Source: Aromatoleum diolicum (lineage in GTDB: Bacteria; Pseudomonadota; Gammaproteobacteria; Burkholderiales; Rhodocyclaceae). Taken from it: a stretch of 47,602 bases of DNA. A program made the position numbers and the translations under genes. Numbering within the stretch: the first letter of the stretch is position 1; each line of letters starts with the position of its first letter. This document shows positions 8,985 through 17,213 of this stretch, in pieces. The stretch is taken from assembly GCF_012910955.1 (NCBI RefSeq), contig NZ_WTVQ01000037.1:1-47602 (forward strand), read 5' to 3'. A model generated the notes under the pieces. The model was not told where the DNA came from and did not search any database. It was given only the letters and a program-made list of their open reading frames with translations.

Positions 8985-9014
8985 CAAATACGGCGCCCGC
9001 GGGCGCCGTATTTG
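8985..9014. terminator. 30-bp perfect palindrome, probable bidirectional terminator
   Basis: The half CAAATACGGCGCCCG (8985-8999) is followed immediately by its exact reverse complement (9000-9014). It lies between the convergent moaE (plus) and phasin (minus) genes, 15 bases past the phasin stop. The GC-rich core with A/T ends suits an intrinsic terminator working in both directions. Confidence 0.7.
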
Positions 9015-9028
9015 CGCCGGTCGGGGCG

Positions 9029-9538
9029 TTACTTCTTGCCCTTGGTGCCGGTCTGCTGATTGAAGATCTGGAACGCGTCGGTCGAAGCACGTGCCATCTG
9101 CTCGAACGCCGAGCGGGTCGTGTCCATCGCGGTCTGGATGGCCGACATCGCGTTCTGATCGGTAATAGGAATCCCGGAGAACATTTTCTGCATGGCTTCG
9201 AAGACATCCTTGCCGCCGCTCGACAGCTGCTCGCTGACCAGCTTGCCGACCTCGGCCTGAGTGCGGCTGGCCAACTCGGCCATTTCGCGGGCGCAGCCCA
9301 GCATCTTCTCGGTCGTGCTCTGAGCGTACTGCGAGCGCAGAGCCAGCAAGTCTTTCGGATCCTTGGCGGTCGACAAGGCCTTCGCGTTCTCGACACCTTC
9401 CTCGAACAGGCTCTTGGCCGTGGCAACCTGCAGCTCCATGATGCGCTGCGAGTTCTCGATCGACATCTGCGCCAGACGCATTGCCGCTTCGAGGTTTTTC
9501 TTCTGGATTTCGTTGAATTGATCCTGCTTGGTCGCCAT
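9029..9538 (-). CDS. Phasin family protein (PHA granule coat)
   Basis: 169-aa, mostly helical protein of the phasin family, which coats polyhydroxyalkanoate granules and controls their number and size. It starts MATKQDQFNEIQKKNLEAA and shows amphipathic repeats (MSIENSQRIMELQVATAKSLFEEG, SQYAQSTTEKMLGCAREMAEL) and a Lys-rich end GTKGKK. The start is supported by GGAGGAAG a few bases upstream on the minus strand. The gene stands alone between two intergenic gaps. It implies PHA storage, as common in Rhodocyclales; the phaC/phaB genes are not in the window. Confidence 0.92.
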   Translation of the reverse strand: MATKQDQFNEIQKKNLEAAMRLAQMSIENSQRIMELQVATAKSLFEEGVENAKALSTAKDPKDLLALRSQYAQSTTEKMLGCAREMAELASRTQAEVGKLVSEQLSSGGKDVFEAMQKMFSGIPITDQNAMSAIQTAMDTTRSAFEQMARASTDAFQIFNQQTGTKGKK

Positions 9539-9728
9539 GTTCTTCCTCCACGAGCGCTGTTAAGTATCTAATGCTTCCCTGGGGCTCAAAGCTGCGCCTA
9601 AGGGTATTCCTGCAACATAGCACATGAGGAGTCATTCAGCGCCCCGCTGCAGGTCAATCCGGATTATTTCAACATGGATGGTGCGTTGCAGCAATAGCGT
9701 AAGCGCCAATTTGTAAAATATGCTGTGC

Positions 9729-9748
9729 GCTCATTGCCCACAATGAGC
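9729..9748. repeat. Inverted repeat upstream of clpB
   Basis: GCTCATTG, loop CCCA, then CAATGAGC. An 8-bp perfect dyad lying just upstream of the heat-shock promoter. It could be an operator or a short structured element; no T-run follows. Confidence 0.45.
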
Positions 9749-9771
9749 AGTAGTCAGTCTGAAATTTGCCA

Positions 9772-9799
9772 GTTGAATCGGCGTCAGCCGTCCCCATCT
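9772..9799 (+). promoter_or_regulatory. Sigma-32 (RpoH) heat-shock promoter of clpB
   Basis: GTTGAAT (9772-9778), a 13-base spacer, and CCCCATCT (9792-9799) match the RpoH consensus CTTGAAA-(11-16)-CCCCATNT closely, including all fixed bases of the -10 element. It lies 37 bases before the clpB ATG, as expected for heat-shock control of this chaperone. Confidence 0.8.
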
Positions 9800-9836
9800 T
9801 CGGTCACAACCCGTTCAGCTACAAAGGATTCCCGCC

Positions 9837-12416
9837 ATGCGCTTTGACAAGCTCACCACCAAGTTCCAGCAGGCACTGTCCGACGCACAAAGCATCGCGG
9901 TCGGCAACGATCAGCAGTTCATCGAGCCCCTGCACCTGCTGCTTGCAATGCTGGCTCAGGACGACGGTGGCACTGTGTCGTTGCTGCAGCGCGCCGGTGT
10001 TAATGTGCCGCCACTCAAGCTTGCGCTCGATAAAGCGCTCGCCAGGCTGCCCAAGGTTGAAGGTCACGGCGGCGAGGTGCAGATCGGACGCGACCTCTCT
10101 AACCTCCTGAATATTACCGACCGGGAAGCGCAAAAGCGCGGCGACCAGTTCATCGCCAGTGAAATGTTCCTGCTTGCGCTCGCCGACGACAAGGGAGATA
10201 CCGGTCGTCTCCTCAAGGAGCACGGACTATCGCGCAAACCGCTGGAGGCCGCCATTGTGGCAGTGCGGGGTGGAGCCGGGGTGGGTAGCCAGGATGCTGA
10301 AGGACAGCGCGAGGCGCTGAATAAGTACTGTCTCGATCTCACCGAGCGGGCCCGCGCCGGCAAGCTTGACCCTGTGATTGGCCGCGACGACGAAATCCGC
10401 CGTGCGATCCAGATCCTGCAACGTCGTACCAAGAACAATCCGGTACTAATTGGCGAACCGGGGGTCGGCAAGACCGCCATCGTCGAAGGCCTCGCTCAGC
10501 GCATCGTCAATGGCGAAGTGCCGGAAACTCTGAAGGGCAAGCGCGTGTTGTCGCTTGATATGGCGCAGCTGCTTGCCGGTGCGAAGTATCGCGGCGAGTT
10601 CGAGGAACGGCTCAAGGCAGTACTCAAGGAAATTGCCCAGGAAGAAGGTCAGATCATCGTCTTCATCGACGAGCTCCACACGATGGTCGGGGCCGGCAAG
10701 GCCGAAGGCGCAATTGACGCCGGCAACATGCTCAAGCCCGCCCTCGCTCGCGGCGAACTGCACTGCATCGGCGCAACCACGCTGGATGAATACCGCAAAT
10801 ACATCGAAAAGGACGCGGCGCTTGAACGGCGTTTCCAGAAGGTGTTGGTCGACGAACCCTCCGTGGAATCCACCATCGCCATCCTGCGCGGTTTGCAGGA
10901 AAAGTACGAACTCCACCACGGCGTCGATATTACGGACCCCGCGATCGTTGCCGCGGCGGAACTCTCACACCGTTACATCACGGACCGCTTCCTTCCGGAC
11001 AAGGCAATCGACCTGATCGACGAGGCTGCCGCACGCATCAAGATGGAGATCGACTCCAAGCCGGAAGTCATGGACAAGCTCGAACGCCGTCTCATTCAGC
11101 TCAAGATCGAGCAAGAGGCGGTGAAGAGAGAAACCGACGAAGCTTCGCAGAAGCGCCTGCTGCTCATTCGCGACGAAATCGACAAGCTCGAGCGCGAATT
11201 TGCCAATCTCGACGAGATTTGGCGTTCGGAAAAGGCGAGTGTGCAGGGCAGTCAGCACATCAAGGAAGAAATCGAAAGGCTGCGCGCCCAGATGGCCGAA
11301 ATGCAGCGCAAAGGGCAATACGACAAACTCGCCGAACTGCAGTACGGCAAGCTGCCGCAACTCGAAGCGCAACTCAGTGCGGCTGAAACTGCGGGGGGCG
11401 GTGAGCGCAAATTCAAACTGCTGCGCACTCAGGTCGGTACCGAGGAAATTGCCGAGGTCGTGTCGCGCGCGACCGGCATCCCGGTCAGCAAGATGATGCA
11501 GGGCGAGCGCGAAAAACTGCTCAAGATGGAAGACCGCCTGCACCAGCGCGTTGTCGGCCAGGATGAGGCGGTGCGCCTCGTCGCCGACGCCATTCGCCGC
11601 TCGCGCGCAGGGCTGTCCGATGAAAACCGTCCCTATGGCAGCTTCCTGTTCCTCGGCCCCACCGGTGTTGGCAAAACCGAGCTATGCAAGACGCTCGCGG
11701 AATTCCTGTTCGACTCGGAAGAACACCTCATCCGCATCGACATGAGCGAGTTCATGGAGAAGCATTCGGTCGCACGCCTGATCGGCGCGCCTCCGGGCTA
11801 CGTTGGTTACGAAGAGGGCGGGCATCTCACCGAACAGGTTCGTCGCAAACCCTATAGCGTCATTCTTTTTGACGAAGTCGAGAAGGCGCATCCCGACGTG
11901 TTCAACGTGCTGCTGCAGGTGCTCGACGATGGGCGGATGACCGACGGTCAGGGGCGCACGGTCGACTTCAAGAATACAGTCATCGTCATGACCTCGAACC
12001 TTGGTAGTCAGATGATCCAGCAGATGTCCGGCGATGACTACCAGGTCATCAAGCTTGCGGTGATGGCCGAGGTGAAGAGCTATTTCCGTCCGGAATTTAT
12101 CAATCGGATCGACGAGATCGTTGTGTTCCATGCGCTCGACGAAAAGCACATCGCGAGCATCGCACGCATACAGTTGAAGTATCTCGAAAAGCGGTTGGCA
12201 CGCCTCGACATGGCTCTGGACGTTTCCGATTCCGCTCTGGCTGAGCTGGCAAACGCCGGCTTCGACCCCGTATTCGGCGCCCGTCCGCTCAAGCGTGCGA
12301 TTCAGGAACGGATCGAAAATCCGCTCGCCAAAGCTATCCTCGAAGGACAGTTCGCACCCAAGGACAAGGTCGTCGTCGACGTCGAGAAGGGGCACATCAG
12401 CTTTGCCAAAGCCTGA
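9837..12416 (+). CDS. clpB: ATP-dependent disaggregase ClpB
   Basis: 859 aa, normal for ClpB. Hexameric AAA+ chaperone that, with DnaK, pulls proteins out of aggregates after heat stress. Order: N-terminal Clp repeat domain ([21 protein letters not shown]), NBD1 with Walker A GEPGVGKT (206-213) and Walker [10 protein letters not shown], the long middle coiled-coil domain (about residues 400-530, [16 protein letters not shown]...), NBD2 with Walker A GPTGVGKT (from residue 607) and the pore loop GYVGYEEGG, and the C-terminal domain with ARPLKRAIQ. No ClpP-binding loop is expected. It is monocistronic, behind a sigma-32-type promoter, with hairpins downstream. Confidence 0.98.
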   Translation: MRFDKLTTKFQQALSDAQSIAVGNDQQFIEPLHLLLAMLAQDDGGTVSLLQRAGVNVPPLKLALDKALARLPKVEGHGGEVQIGRDLSNLLNITDREAQKRGDQFIASEMFLLALADDKGDTGRLLKEHGLSRKPLEAAIVAVRGGAGVGSQDAEGQREALNKYCLDLTERARAGKLDPVIGRDDEIRRAIQILQRRTKNNPVLIGEPGVGKTAIVEGLAQRIVNGEVPETLKGKRVLSLDMAQLLAGAKYRGEFEERLKAVLKEIAQEEGQIIVFIDELHTMVGAGKAEGAIDAGNMLKPALARGELHCIGATTLDEYRKYIEKDAALERRFQKVLVDEPSVESTIAILRGLQEKYELHHGVDITDPAIVAAAELSHRYITDRFLPDKAIDLIDEAAARIKMEIDSKPEVMDKLERRLIQLKIEQEAVKRETDEASQKRLLLIRDEIDKLEREFANLDEIWRSEKASVQGSQHIKEEIERLRAQMAEMQRKGQYDKLAELQYGKLPQLEAQLSAAETAGGGERKFKLLRTQVGTEEIAEVVSRATGIPVSKMMQGEREKLLKMEDRLHQRVVGQDEAVRLVADAIRRSRAGLSDENRPYGSFLFLGPTGVGKTELCKTLAEFLFDSEEHLIRIDMSEFMEKHSVARLIGAPPGYVGYEEGGHLTEQVRRKPYSVILFDEVEKAHPDVFNVLLQVLDDGRMTDGQGRTVDFKNTVIVMTSNLGSQMIQQMSGDDYQVIKLAVMAEVKSYFRPEFINRIDEIVVFHALDEKHIASIARIQLKYLEKRLARLDMALDVSDSALAELANAGFDPVFGARPLKRAIQERIENPLAKAILEGQFAPKDKVVVDVEKGHISFAKA

Positions 12417-12425
12417 ACACCACGG

Positions 12426-12497
12426 GGCACGAAAGTGCCTGAGCGGGAAAAGGCAGTAGCACCGGGGGGCGCGGTCAAGCGATGGCGCGCCCCGGTG
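12426..12497. terminator. Hairpins between convergent clpB and the priming transferase gene
   Basis: Two structures are seen. GGCAC-GAAA-GTGCC (12426-12439) is a stem closed by a GNRA tetraloop. CACCGGGGGGCGCG (12460-12473) pairs with CGCGCCCCGGTG (12486-12497), with a two-base bulge. They lie between the two convergent stops and probably end both transcripts, although no long T-run is present. Confidence 0.5.
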
Positions 12498-12502
12498 TTC
12501 AG

Positions 12503-13909
12503 TCAATAGGCATTGCGGTCGCGCAGAACCATCAGCACCGTCTTGATGATGATCCACAAATCGAGCGAGAGCGACCAAGTGCGCAAGTATTCCAGGTCGT
12601 GCTCGATGCGCTTTTCCATTTTCCCGATCGTCTCGGTCTCGCCCCGATAACCGCACACCTGTGCCCAGCCGGTAATACCCGGCTTCACCTTGTGGCGCAC
12701 CATGTAGCCTGTAATCAGCTTGCGGTAGGTCTCGTTGTGGGCCACCGCATGGGGGCGAGGGCCGACGATGCTCATGCGACCCTGGAGCACGTTGATGAAC
12801 TGCGGCAGTTCGTCCAGCGACGTTCGGCGCAGCATCGCGCCCACCCGCGTGATGCGCAGGTCATTGCGCGTCGCCTGCTTCACTTCCTTGCCGTCGTCGC
12901 AAGTCGTCATCGAGCGAAACTTGTAGACAACGATCTCCTTGCCGTCGAGCCCGTAACGTCGCTGCCGAAAAATCACCGGCCCCGGCGAACTCAGCTTCAC
13001 TGCTGCAGCAATTGCCAGCATCACCGGTGAAATCAAGGTGAGGATCAGGATAGACAGCACGATGTCCGAGCTTCGCTTCACGAAACCGTCGAATCCGGTG
13101 AAGGGCGTCTCACAGACTGCCACAACGGGCATCCCGCCAACGTGGTCGACTCGTCCCTGGATGAGATCGGTAAGGAAGATGTCGGGCGCGAAGAAGATCG
13201 ATACGGTCGTATCCTTCAGGTCGTCCAGCAGTTTCAAGATGCGCGGCTGACTCGCCATCGGCAACGCCAGATAAATATGATCGATCGCGTTTGCATTGAC
13301 GAACGCCGACAGCTGATCGAGCCTACCCAGAATAGGTGCGTCACCCACCCCCTCGAGCCGGTCGCGACCGCGGTCATCGATAAATCCGGCAAAGCTGACG
13401 CCATTGAAGGGGTTTTGAACAAACTCGCGCGCCAGGCGCAGTCCAGTCTCGTTGCATCCCACGACCACCGCGCGGCGCTGGTTGCCGTCCAGCGCCATTA
13501 TACGAGGCAGCAGTCTTCGTGCGCATGCGTGCATCAGCAGCGAAGCCGCCGGCAGCGTTGCCAGCCATACCGCGATCATCCGCTGTGGAAAGTAGTGCAC
13601 GTAGCCGCTCGCATAGCCAAATGCCAGAAGTATTGCTGCCATGCAGATCCAGCTCGACAGGGTATTGCGCACCATGCGGCGCGGTCGCTCCCGCAGGTGA
13701 AAGTCGCCGGGAAAGGTCAGCGAAAAAGCGATCAGAGCAAGGATCACGTACGGCGGACCGAAGCGTTCGCCATAAGCTCCGGCGACGGCAAACAGCAAGG
13801 CAATGGCAACCACCGGATCCAGGAAGGATTCGATTGTACGGACCGCTGAAAAGGTACCACGCCAGACCGTGCCCTGTTTGTATGTCGATGCAAACATGGT
13901 AAAAGCCAT
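12503..13909 (-). CDS. Undecaprenyl-phosphate hexose phosphotransferase (priming enzyme, EpsB/WcaJ type)
   Basis: 468 aa. Membrane phosphoglycosyltransferase that starts the exopolysaccharide repeat unit by moving hexose-1-phosphate from a UDP-sugar onto undecaprenyl phosphate. The N-terminal half has about four membrane segments (residues ~25-125), then a Rossmann-like CoA-binding-type domain (RRAVVVGCNETGLRLAREF), a further hydrophobic stretch (~290-308), and the C-terminal catalytic domain with KRSSDIVLS, SSPGPVIFRQRRYGLDGK, YKFRSM, RRTSLDELPQFINVLQGRMS and VGPRPH, and HKVKPGITGWAQV. It is divergent from the epsL-like gene with ~60 bp between. ATG 13909 is used; ATG 13897 (MFASTYK) is also possible. 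Confidence 0.92.
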   Translation of the reverse strand: MAFTMFASTYKQGTVWRGTFSAVRTIESFLDPVVAIALLFAVAGAYGERFGPPYVILALIAFSLTFPGDFHLRERPRRMVRNTLSSWICMAAILLAFGYASGYVHYFPQRMIAVWLATLPAASLLMHACARRLLPRIMALDGNQRRAVVVGCNETGLRLAREFVQNPFNGVSFAGFIDDRGRDRLEGVGDAPILGRLDQLSAFVNANAIDHIYLALPMASQPRILKLLDDLKDTTVSIFFAPDIFLTDLIQGRVDHVGGMPVVAVCETPFTGFDGFVKRSSDIVLSILILTLISPVMLAIAAAVKLSSPGPVIFRQRRYGLDGKEIVVYKFRSMTTCDDGKEVKQATRNDLRITRVGAMLRRTSLDELPQFINVLQGRMSIVGPRPHAVAHNETYRKLITGYMVRHKVKPGITGWAQVCGYRGETETIGKMEKRIEHDLEYLRTWSLSLDLWIIIKTVLMVLRDRNAY

Positions 13910-13973
13910 CGTTTAGGTGCGGCGCAGCATATCGCACTAAAACTCATAAGTCATTTACAGATTGCATATATAC

Positions 13974-15236
13974 ATGGCTAATAACTGCATTGAAAACAGC
14001 TTGATATGCGTGAAACATATTAACAGACCGCACATAACGCCTACGTGTGCAAGCGCCTTGGCCTTCATTGCGTTCGCATTGAGTGCGAATGCGATTGCAG
14101 CAAACGAAGACTCCGCGGATACGCTCGAACTGCTCGTTCAGCAGGATTTGGAACGCGACAGCAATTTATTTCGCATGCCTGACGGGACGCGGCCGGTCAT
14201 TGATGGGCACGTGCATCCCCGGTCCGACCTTGTCCGCACTACGACAGTCGCTGGTCGATTCGATCGCAACTTCAGCCGTCAGCGCGTGAATGCCGAATTC
14301 GGCGTGACCCGCAGTGACTATCAGGAATTTGCTTACCTCGACTACACCGCCCGCAACGCATTTGCGGCCTGGGAGTGGGCGCTCGGCAATCAGTGGAGGG
14401 GGGAGCTTTCCGCCCGGCAGAACGAGGCGCTGCGCAGCTTTGCCGAGCGCAACAACACCGTGCGCAGCGTCAACACCTACCGCCGCTATGCGTTCGACGC
14501 CAATTACCAATTGCATCCCCGGTGGTCGCTGGGCGCTGGGCTCGCGAACGTCATTAGTAGTTACGATGATCGTCTCTCAGCCAGTTCGGAGTTCGTCGAG
14601 GACGCAGTCGAACTCCGTGCAACATTTCGCCCAGGCTCCGACAACAGTCTTATGCTCGTAGCACGCAATGCGGACGGGCGTTATCCGGAACGGATCGCCG
14701 GGCCGACCGCGGTGACCGACTATGGACAACGCGATCTGCAAATGCGCGGTGACTGGCGTGCAAGCGGCCTGAGTCGCGTCTTCGGTTACCTCGGGTACAC
14801 GTGGCGCGATTACCCTGGGCTGTCGGAAAAGAACTTCAGTGGTGTAACTGGCCGCGTCGGCCATCACTGGACGCCCGGCGGCAAGCTCGCTATGCGCGTG
14901 ACCGCAAGGCGTGAGATCGGCGCGCGCGAAGATGTGGTCGATAACTTCATCATCACGCGATCGCTTGCGATCGAACCGGAGTGGAAGGTTTCCAGCAAGG
15001 TCAGCCTTCAGGGGCGCCTTGAATGGCTGGCGCGCGACTATGGCGGCAACCCGTTCGTCGTCGCGACGAACGATCGCCAGGACATCACGCGCATCGCCAG
15101 CATCGGCGGCGTGTGGAGTCCGATGCGGGATCTCGGGCTGGCTCTTGCGATCCGGCGTGAGTCTCGGTCGTCATCGGGTGCGGGCTTCGGCTACAGGTCA
15201 GACAGCGTCCTGTTCAGTGTGAAATATGCGTTATGA
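13974..15236 (+). CDS. epsL: EpsL-like outer-membrane beta-barrel protein of the exopolysaccharide locus
   Basis: 420 aa from ATG 13974. It has a signal-peptide-like hydrophobic stretch (CASALAFIAFALSANAIAA) but a long polar lead; GTG 14010 would give a more normal signal peptide (MKHINRPH...). The mature part is rich in alternating aromatic strands (RFDRNFSRQRVNAEFGV, YLDYTARNAFAAWEW, YLGYTWRDYPGLS) and ends in a barrel-like strand SVLFSVKYAL. This pattern and the position match the EpsL family of XrtB-type eps operons (named after the Methylobacillus methanolan cluster), thought to act in the outer membrane in polymer secretion. The exact function is not established. Confidence 0.75.
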   Translation: MANNCIENSLICVKHINRPHITPTCASALAFIAFALSANAIAANEDSADTLELLVQQDLERDSNLFRMPDGTRPVIDGHVHPRSDLVRTTTVAGRFDRNFSRQRVNAEFGVTRSDYQEFAYLDYTARNAFAAWEWALGNQWRGELSARQNEALRSFAERNNTVRSVNTYRRYAFDANYQLHPRWSLGAGLANVISSYDDRLSASSEFVEDAVELRATFRPGSDNSLMLVARNADGRYPERIAGPTAVTDYGQRDLQMRGDWRASGLSRVFGYLGYTWRDYPGLSEKNFSGVTGRVGHHWTPGGKLAMRVTARREIGAREDVVDNFIITRSLAIEPEWKVSSKVSLQGRLEWLARDYGGNPFVVATNDRQDITRIASIGGVWSPMRDLGLALAIRRESRSSSGAGFGYRSDSVLFSVKYAL

Positions 15237-15261
15237 AAAATATAAAATATGCTAAAGGTTC

Positions 15262-15290
15262 TTTTACATATGGTGAAAGGATATGTAAAA
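15262..15290. promoter_or_regulatory. AT-rich dyad, possible operator
   Basis: TTTTACATAT (15262-15271), a 9-base spacer, then ATATGTAAAA (15281-15290): a perfect 10-bp inverted repeat, directly followed by a smaller TGTTG/CAACA dyad (15291-15305). It lies in the AT-rich leader between epsL and the first PEP-CTERM gene. It could be a regulator site or a terminator-like structure for epsL. Confidence 0.45.
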
Positions 15291-15376
15291 TGTTGTGGCG
15301 CAACAAATTGAAACAATGCCGTTCGCGTTTTTCGCCCTTCGCAGGGGGCGAGCAAGACCAATCGCAGTAGAGGCTC

Positions 15377-15398
15377 GCAGGAACTACTGGGTTCCTGC
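15377..15398. promoter_or_regulatory. Dyad upstream of the first PEP-CTERM gene, possible enhancer site
   Basis: GCAGGAAC, spacer TACTGG, GTTCCTGC: a perfect 8-bp inverted repeat. It lies about 25 bp upstream of the sigma-54-like site at 15422, a place where an activator of the PrsR type could bind. The role is inferred. Confidence 0.4.
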
Positions 15399-15421
15399 CC
15401 GTGCGAGTCCTGCTTGCGAAG

Positions 15422-15437
15422 TGGCCTGTCGTTCGCC
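15422..15437 (+). promoter_or_regulatory. Weak sigma-54-like promoter before the first PEP-CTERM gene
   Basis: TGGCCTGTCGTTCGCC has GG and GC at the required 10-base spacing and keeps TGGC, the G at position 7 and T.GC of the consensus TGGCACG-N4-TTGCW. The expected start point is near 15448, giving a ~33-base leader to ATG 15481. Confidence 0.35.
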
Positions 15438-15480
15438 GCGGTCCTGTGCAACCAACATTTTCATGCCGAGAACTGATCGC

Positions 15481-16125
15481 ATGCATCCAAAGCAAAAACT
15501 GATCGTGGCAGCCTTGTTGACCCTTACGACTGCTGGCGCTGTCAGCGCAGGCACTCTGGAAGGAAGCACCTTTTCACTTACGTACAACGATTCAGCGCTG
15601 CAGTATTACGGCAATTTGAGCCTTTCCCAAGGCGGATTTGGCGTGGAGTTCTTCCCGACAACGTTCGCTGCATCGTCTTCGAGCGTGTTCTCGACGCTCG
15701 ATCTGACACTTCAGGCCAAGTCGGGCTACGTGCTAAACAGCGTCTCCTTGATCGAAAACGGATGGTGGAACGGGGCGGCGGGGTCCGGAGGGGCGCAGTT
15801 GATTGTCGCCGCAGGCGGAAGTCCGGTTATGGACTCCTTTGTGGTGTCGGCAAACGATGGCTTGGGCTTCCAGACCTGGTCGGGCTTTGCGCATGCGGAA
15901 CTGGATGGCGCTACCGATGCGACGGTGAGCCTGATGAATTCATTCCTTGCTCAACAGGGAACGCAACTTGGTCTGCAGTATGGCGCACTGACGTTTGATC
16001 TTGCCAGCGTCGCGCCCGCCAACATTCTTCCTGCGGTTCCGGAGCCCGAGGGGTACCTGATGCTGCTGACCGGACTCGGAATGGTCGGCTTCATCGTACG
16101 TCGCCGCACGGTCGCGCACGGCTGA
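15481..16125 (+). CDS. PEP-CTERM sorting domain protein 1 (XrtB substrate)
   Basis: 214 aa. Sec signal peptide MHPKQKLIVAALLTLTTAGAVSAG, a Ser/Gly/aromatic-rich beta-type body with no recognised domain, and a C-terminal sorting signal from residue 186: the VPEPEGYL motif, the hydrophobic stretch LMLLTGLGMVGFIV, and an RRR cluster followed by five residues. This tripartite tail is the signature recognised by exosortases; the PEPExYL form is that seen with XrtB. The protein should be exported, cleaved by the XrtB encoded at 21357, and released or attached at the cell surface, where such proteins accompany exopolysaccharide. ATG 15481 is chosen over 15463 because it gives a standard signal peptide. 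Confidence 0.9.
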   Translation: MHPKQKLIVAALLTLTTAGAVSAGTLEGSTFSLTYNDSALQYYGNLSLSQGGFGVEFFPTTFAASSSSVFSTLDLTLQAKSGYVLNSVSLIENGWWNGAAGSGGAQLIVAAGGSPVMDSFVVSANDGLGFQTWSGFAHAELDGATDATVSLMNSFLAQQGTQLGLQYGALTFDLASVAPANILPAVPEPEGYLMLLTGLGMVGFIVRRRTVAHG

Positions 16126-16186
16126 AGCGATAAATTGCAGTGACGCATGCCGTCATGCTTAGTGCAGAACAGACAGGAATACATAC

Positions 16187-16906
16187 ATGAAGCGGAAGCT
16201 CATTCTGGTTGCCGCAAGCCTGATGGCGTTTGCCGGGGCTGGCAGTGCAAGTGCAAAAACCGACACGACGGATAGCGATCAAGCGATCTCGATTTCAACG
16301 ATCGATCTTCATGGCGCCGGTTTCGATGCCACCATTTCGTACGATAGCGCCTGGTCCAGCGCCTTCGGCACGCCGACATTGAACGGCAATTCGCTGACTT
16401 TCGGCTCAGGCTCGGGATGGTTTTCCGCATCGGTTCCCGGTTCGGAAATCACCATTTCACCGTCATTCAGCGTGGTGATCTCGGCCACCAACGGGAACTC
16501 TCTGGATAGCGTCCTGATGGGAGCAAGCGGTAGCTATTCGCTTTCGGGCGCGAATACCGAGGTGTTCGGAAAAATCGCCTGGGACTTTGATCAGGATGCG
16601 ATTGCGAACCCTGGTGGCAATATTTCGGTGGGCGCAACGACTCAGAGCGCCAAGGACTCGGCATCGGGGCTCTGGAGTCAAAGCGCTAACTGGACACTGC
16701 TTAACTCCAAGTCCGTAGCGTTTACGATTACACCCGAGCTTACTGCGTTTGCTAACGGTAACAACAGAACTGCATCTCTTGGTCTCAGCGAACTGACGTT
16801 CGGCGTCTCGGTCGCTCCGGTTCCTGAACCGGAAGCCTACCTGATGATGCTGGCCGGGCTCGGCATCATCGGGGGTGTTGCGCGTCGGCGTTCGGCGGGG
16901 CGCTAA
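16187..16906 (+). CDS. PEP-CTERM sorting domain protein 2 (XrtB substrate)
   Basis: 239 aa. Signal peptide MKRKLILVAASLMAFAGAGSASAK, then a Ser/Asn/Gly-rich body (QAISISTIDLHGAGFDATIS, NGNSLTFGSGSGWFSASVPG), and a C-terminal tail from residue 212: VPEPEAYL, the hydrophobic MMLAGLGIIGGVA, and RRRSAGR. The tail is very close to that of the preceding gene but the bodies differ, so this is not a simple recent duplication. The 61-base gap between the two genes has no obvious promoter, so they are probably co-transcribed. The body resembles no enzyme I know; a structural or adhesive extracellular role is the usual inference for such proteins. Confidence 0.9.
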   Translation: MKRKLILVAASLMAFAGAGSASAKTDTTDSDQAISISTIDLHGAGFDATISYDSAWSSAFGTPTLNGNSLTFGSGSGWFSASVPGSEITISPSFSVVISATNGNSLDSVLMGASGSYSLSGANTEVFGKIAWDFDQDAIANPGGNISVGATTQSAKDSASGLWSQSANWTLLNSKSVAFTITPELTAFANGNNRTASLGLSELTFGVSVAPVPEPEAYLMMLAGLGIIGGVARRRSAGR

Positions 16907-17034
16907 TCCGTCGGTTCGCAGATTCGAAGGACGGGCCCGCGTGCGGGCTCGTGTCGAGTGCAGATGAGGGCCGCGGATGGCGGTCTTCTCGGGAAGGCAG
17001 CGACGCGTCGTCGCGAAAATCCCGTCGGTGGTTT

Positions 17035-17099
17035 CATGGCGCATGACCTGTCCATCGAGCCCGGTTTGCACTGGGCTCGATGGACAGGTCATGCCCATG
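17035..17099. repeat. Long inverted repeat (22-bp perfect arms)
   Basis: Bases 17041-17062 and 17073-17094 are exact reverse complements around a 10-base loop (GGTTTGCACT). The arms extend by five more pairs (CATGG 17035-17039, CCATG 17095-17099) after one bulged C. The RNA hairpin would be very stable. There is no T-run, so it may be a transcript-end stabiliser, an attenuator, or a REP-like element. Confidence 0.85.
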
Positions 17100-17165
17100 T
17101 GTGCGGTTAATAGCCGGGCGGCCAGGGCGTTCAACATTACGCAGTTACTTCCGGGATCAGGTCGA

Positions 17166-17181
17166 TGGCATATGAAATGCA
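17166..17181 (+). promoter_or_regulatory. Sigma-54 (RpoN) promoter candidate for the eps operon
   Basis: TGGCATATGAAATGCA matches the RpoN consensus TGGCACR-N4-TTGCW at TGGCA, the purine and TGCA, with exact 10-base GG-GC spacing. A start near 17192 would place AGGAAG (17198-17203) and the epsD ATG (17214) correctly downstream. In XrtB systems the sigma-54 activator PrsR with its kinase PrsK is known as a regulator. Confidence 0.6.
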
Positions 17182-17213
17182 CAAAGGATTTAGGTCCAGG
17201 AAGTCATTATCAG

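Larger units (their letters stand above)
16907..17213. other. Gene-free leader between the PEP-CTERM pair and epsD
   Basis: About 307 bp without a convincing gene. An open frame from 16977 runs into epsD, but its first part is only a reading of the inverted repeat and has no protein character. The stretch holds a weak GC hairpin at 16933-16950, the long inverted repeat at 17035-17099, and the sigma-54-like site at 17166-17181. Confidence 0.6.

Noticed and set aside
15295-15315. Second sigma-54-like match (TGGCGC...TTGA)
   Set aside because: The spacing between the GG and the TTG element is off by one and the -12 GC is missing.
16977-17213. Upstream extension of the epsD frame
   Set aside because: The extra residues are partly a translation of the inverted repeat and would bury the lipoprotein signal that starts at 17214.
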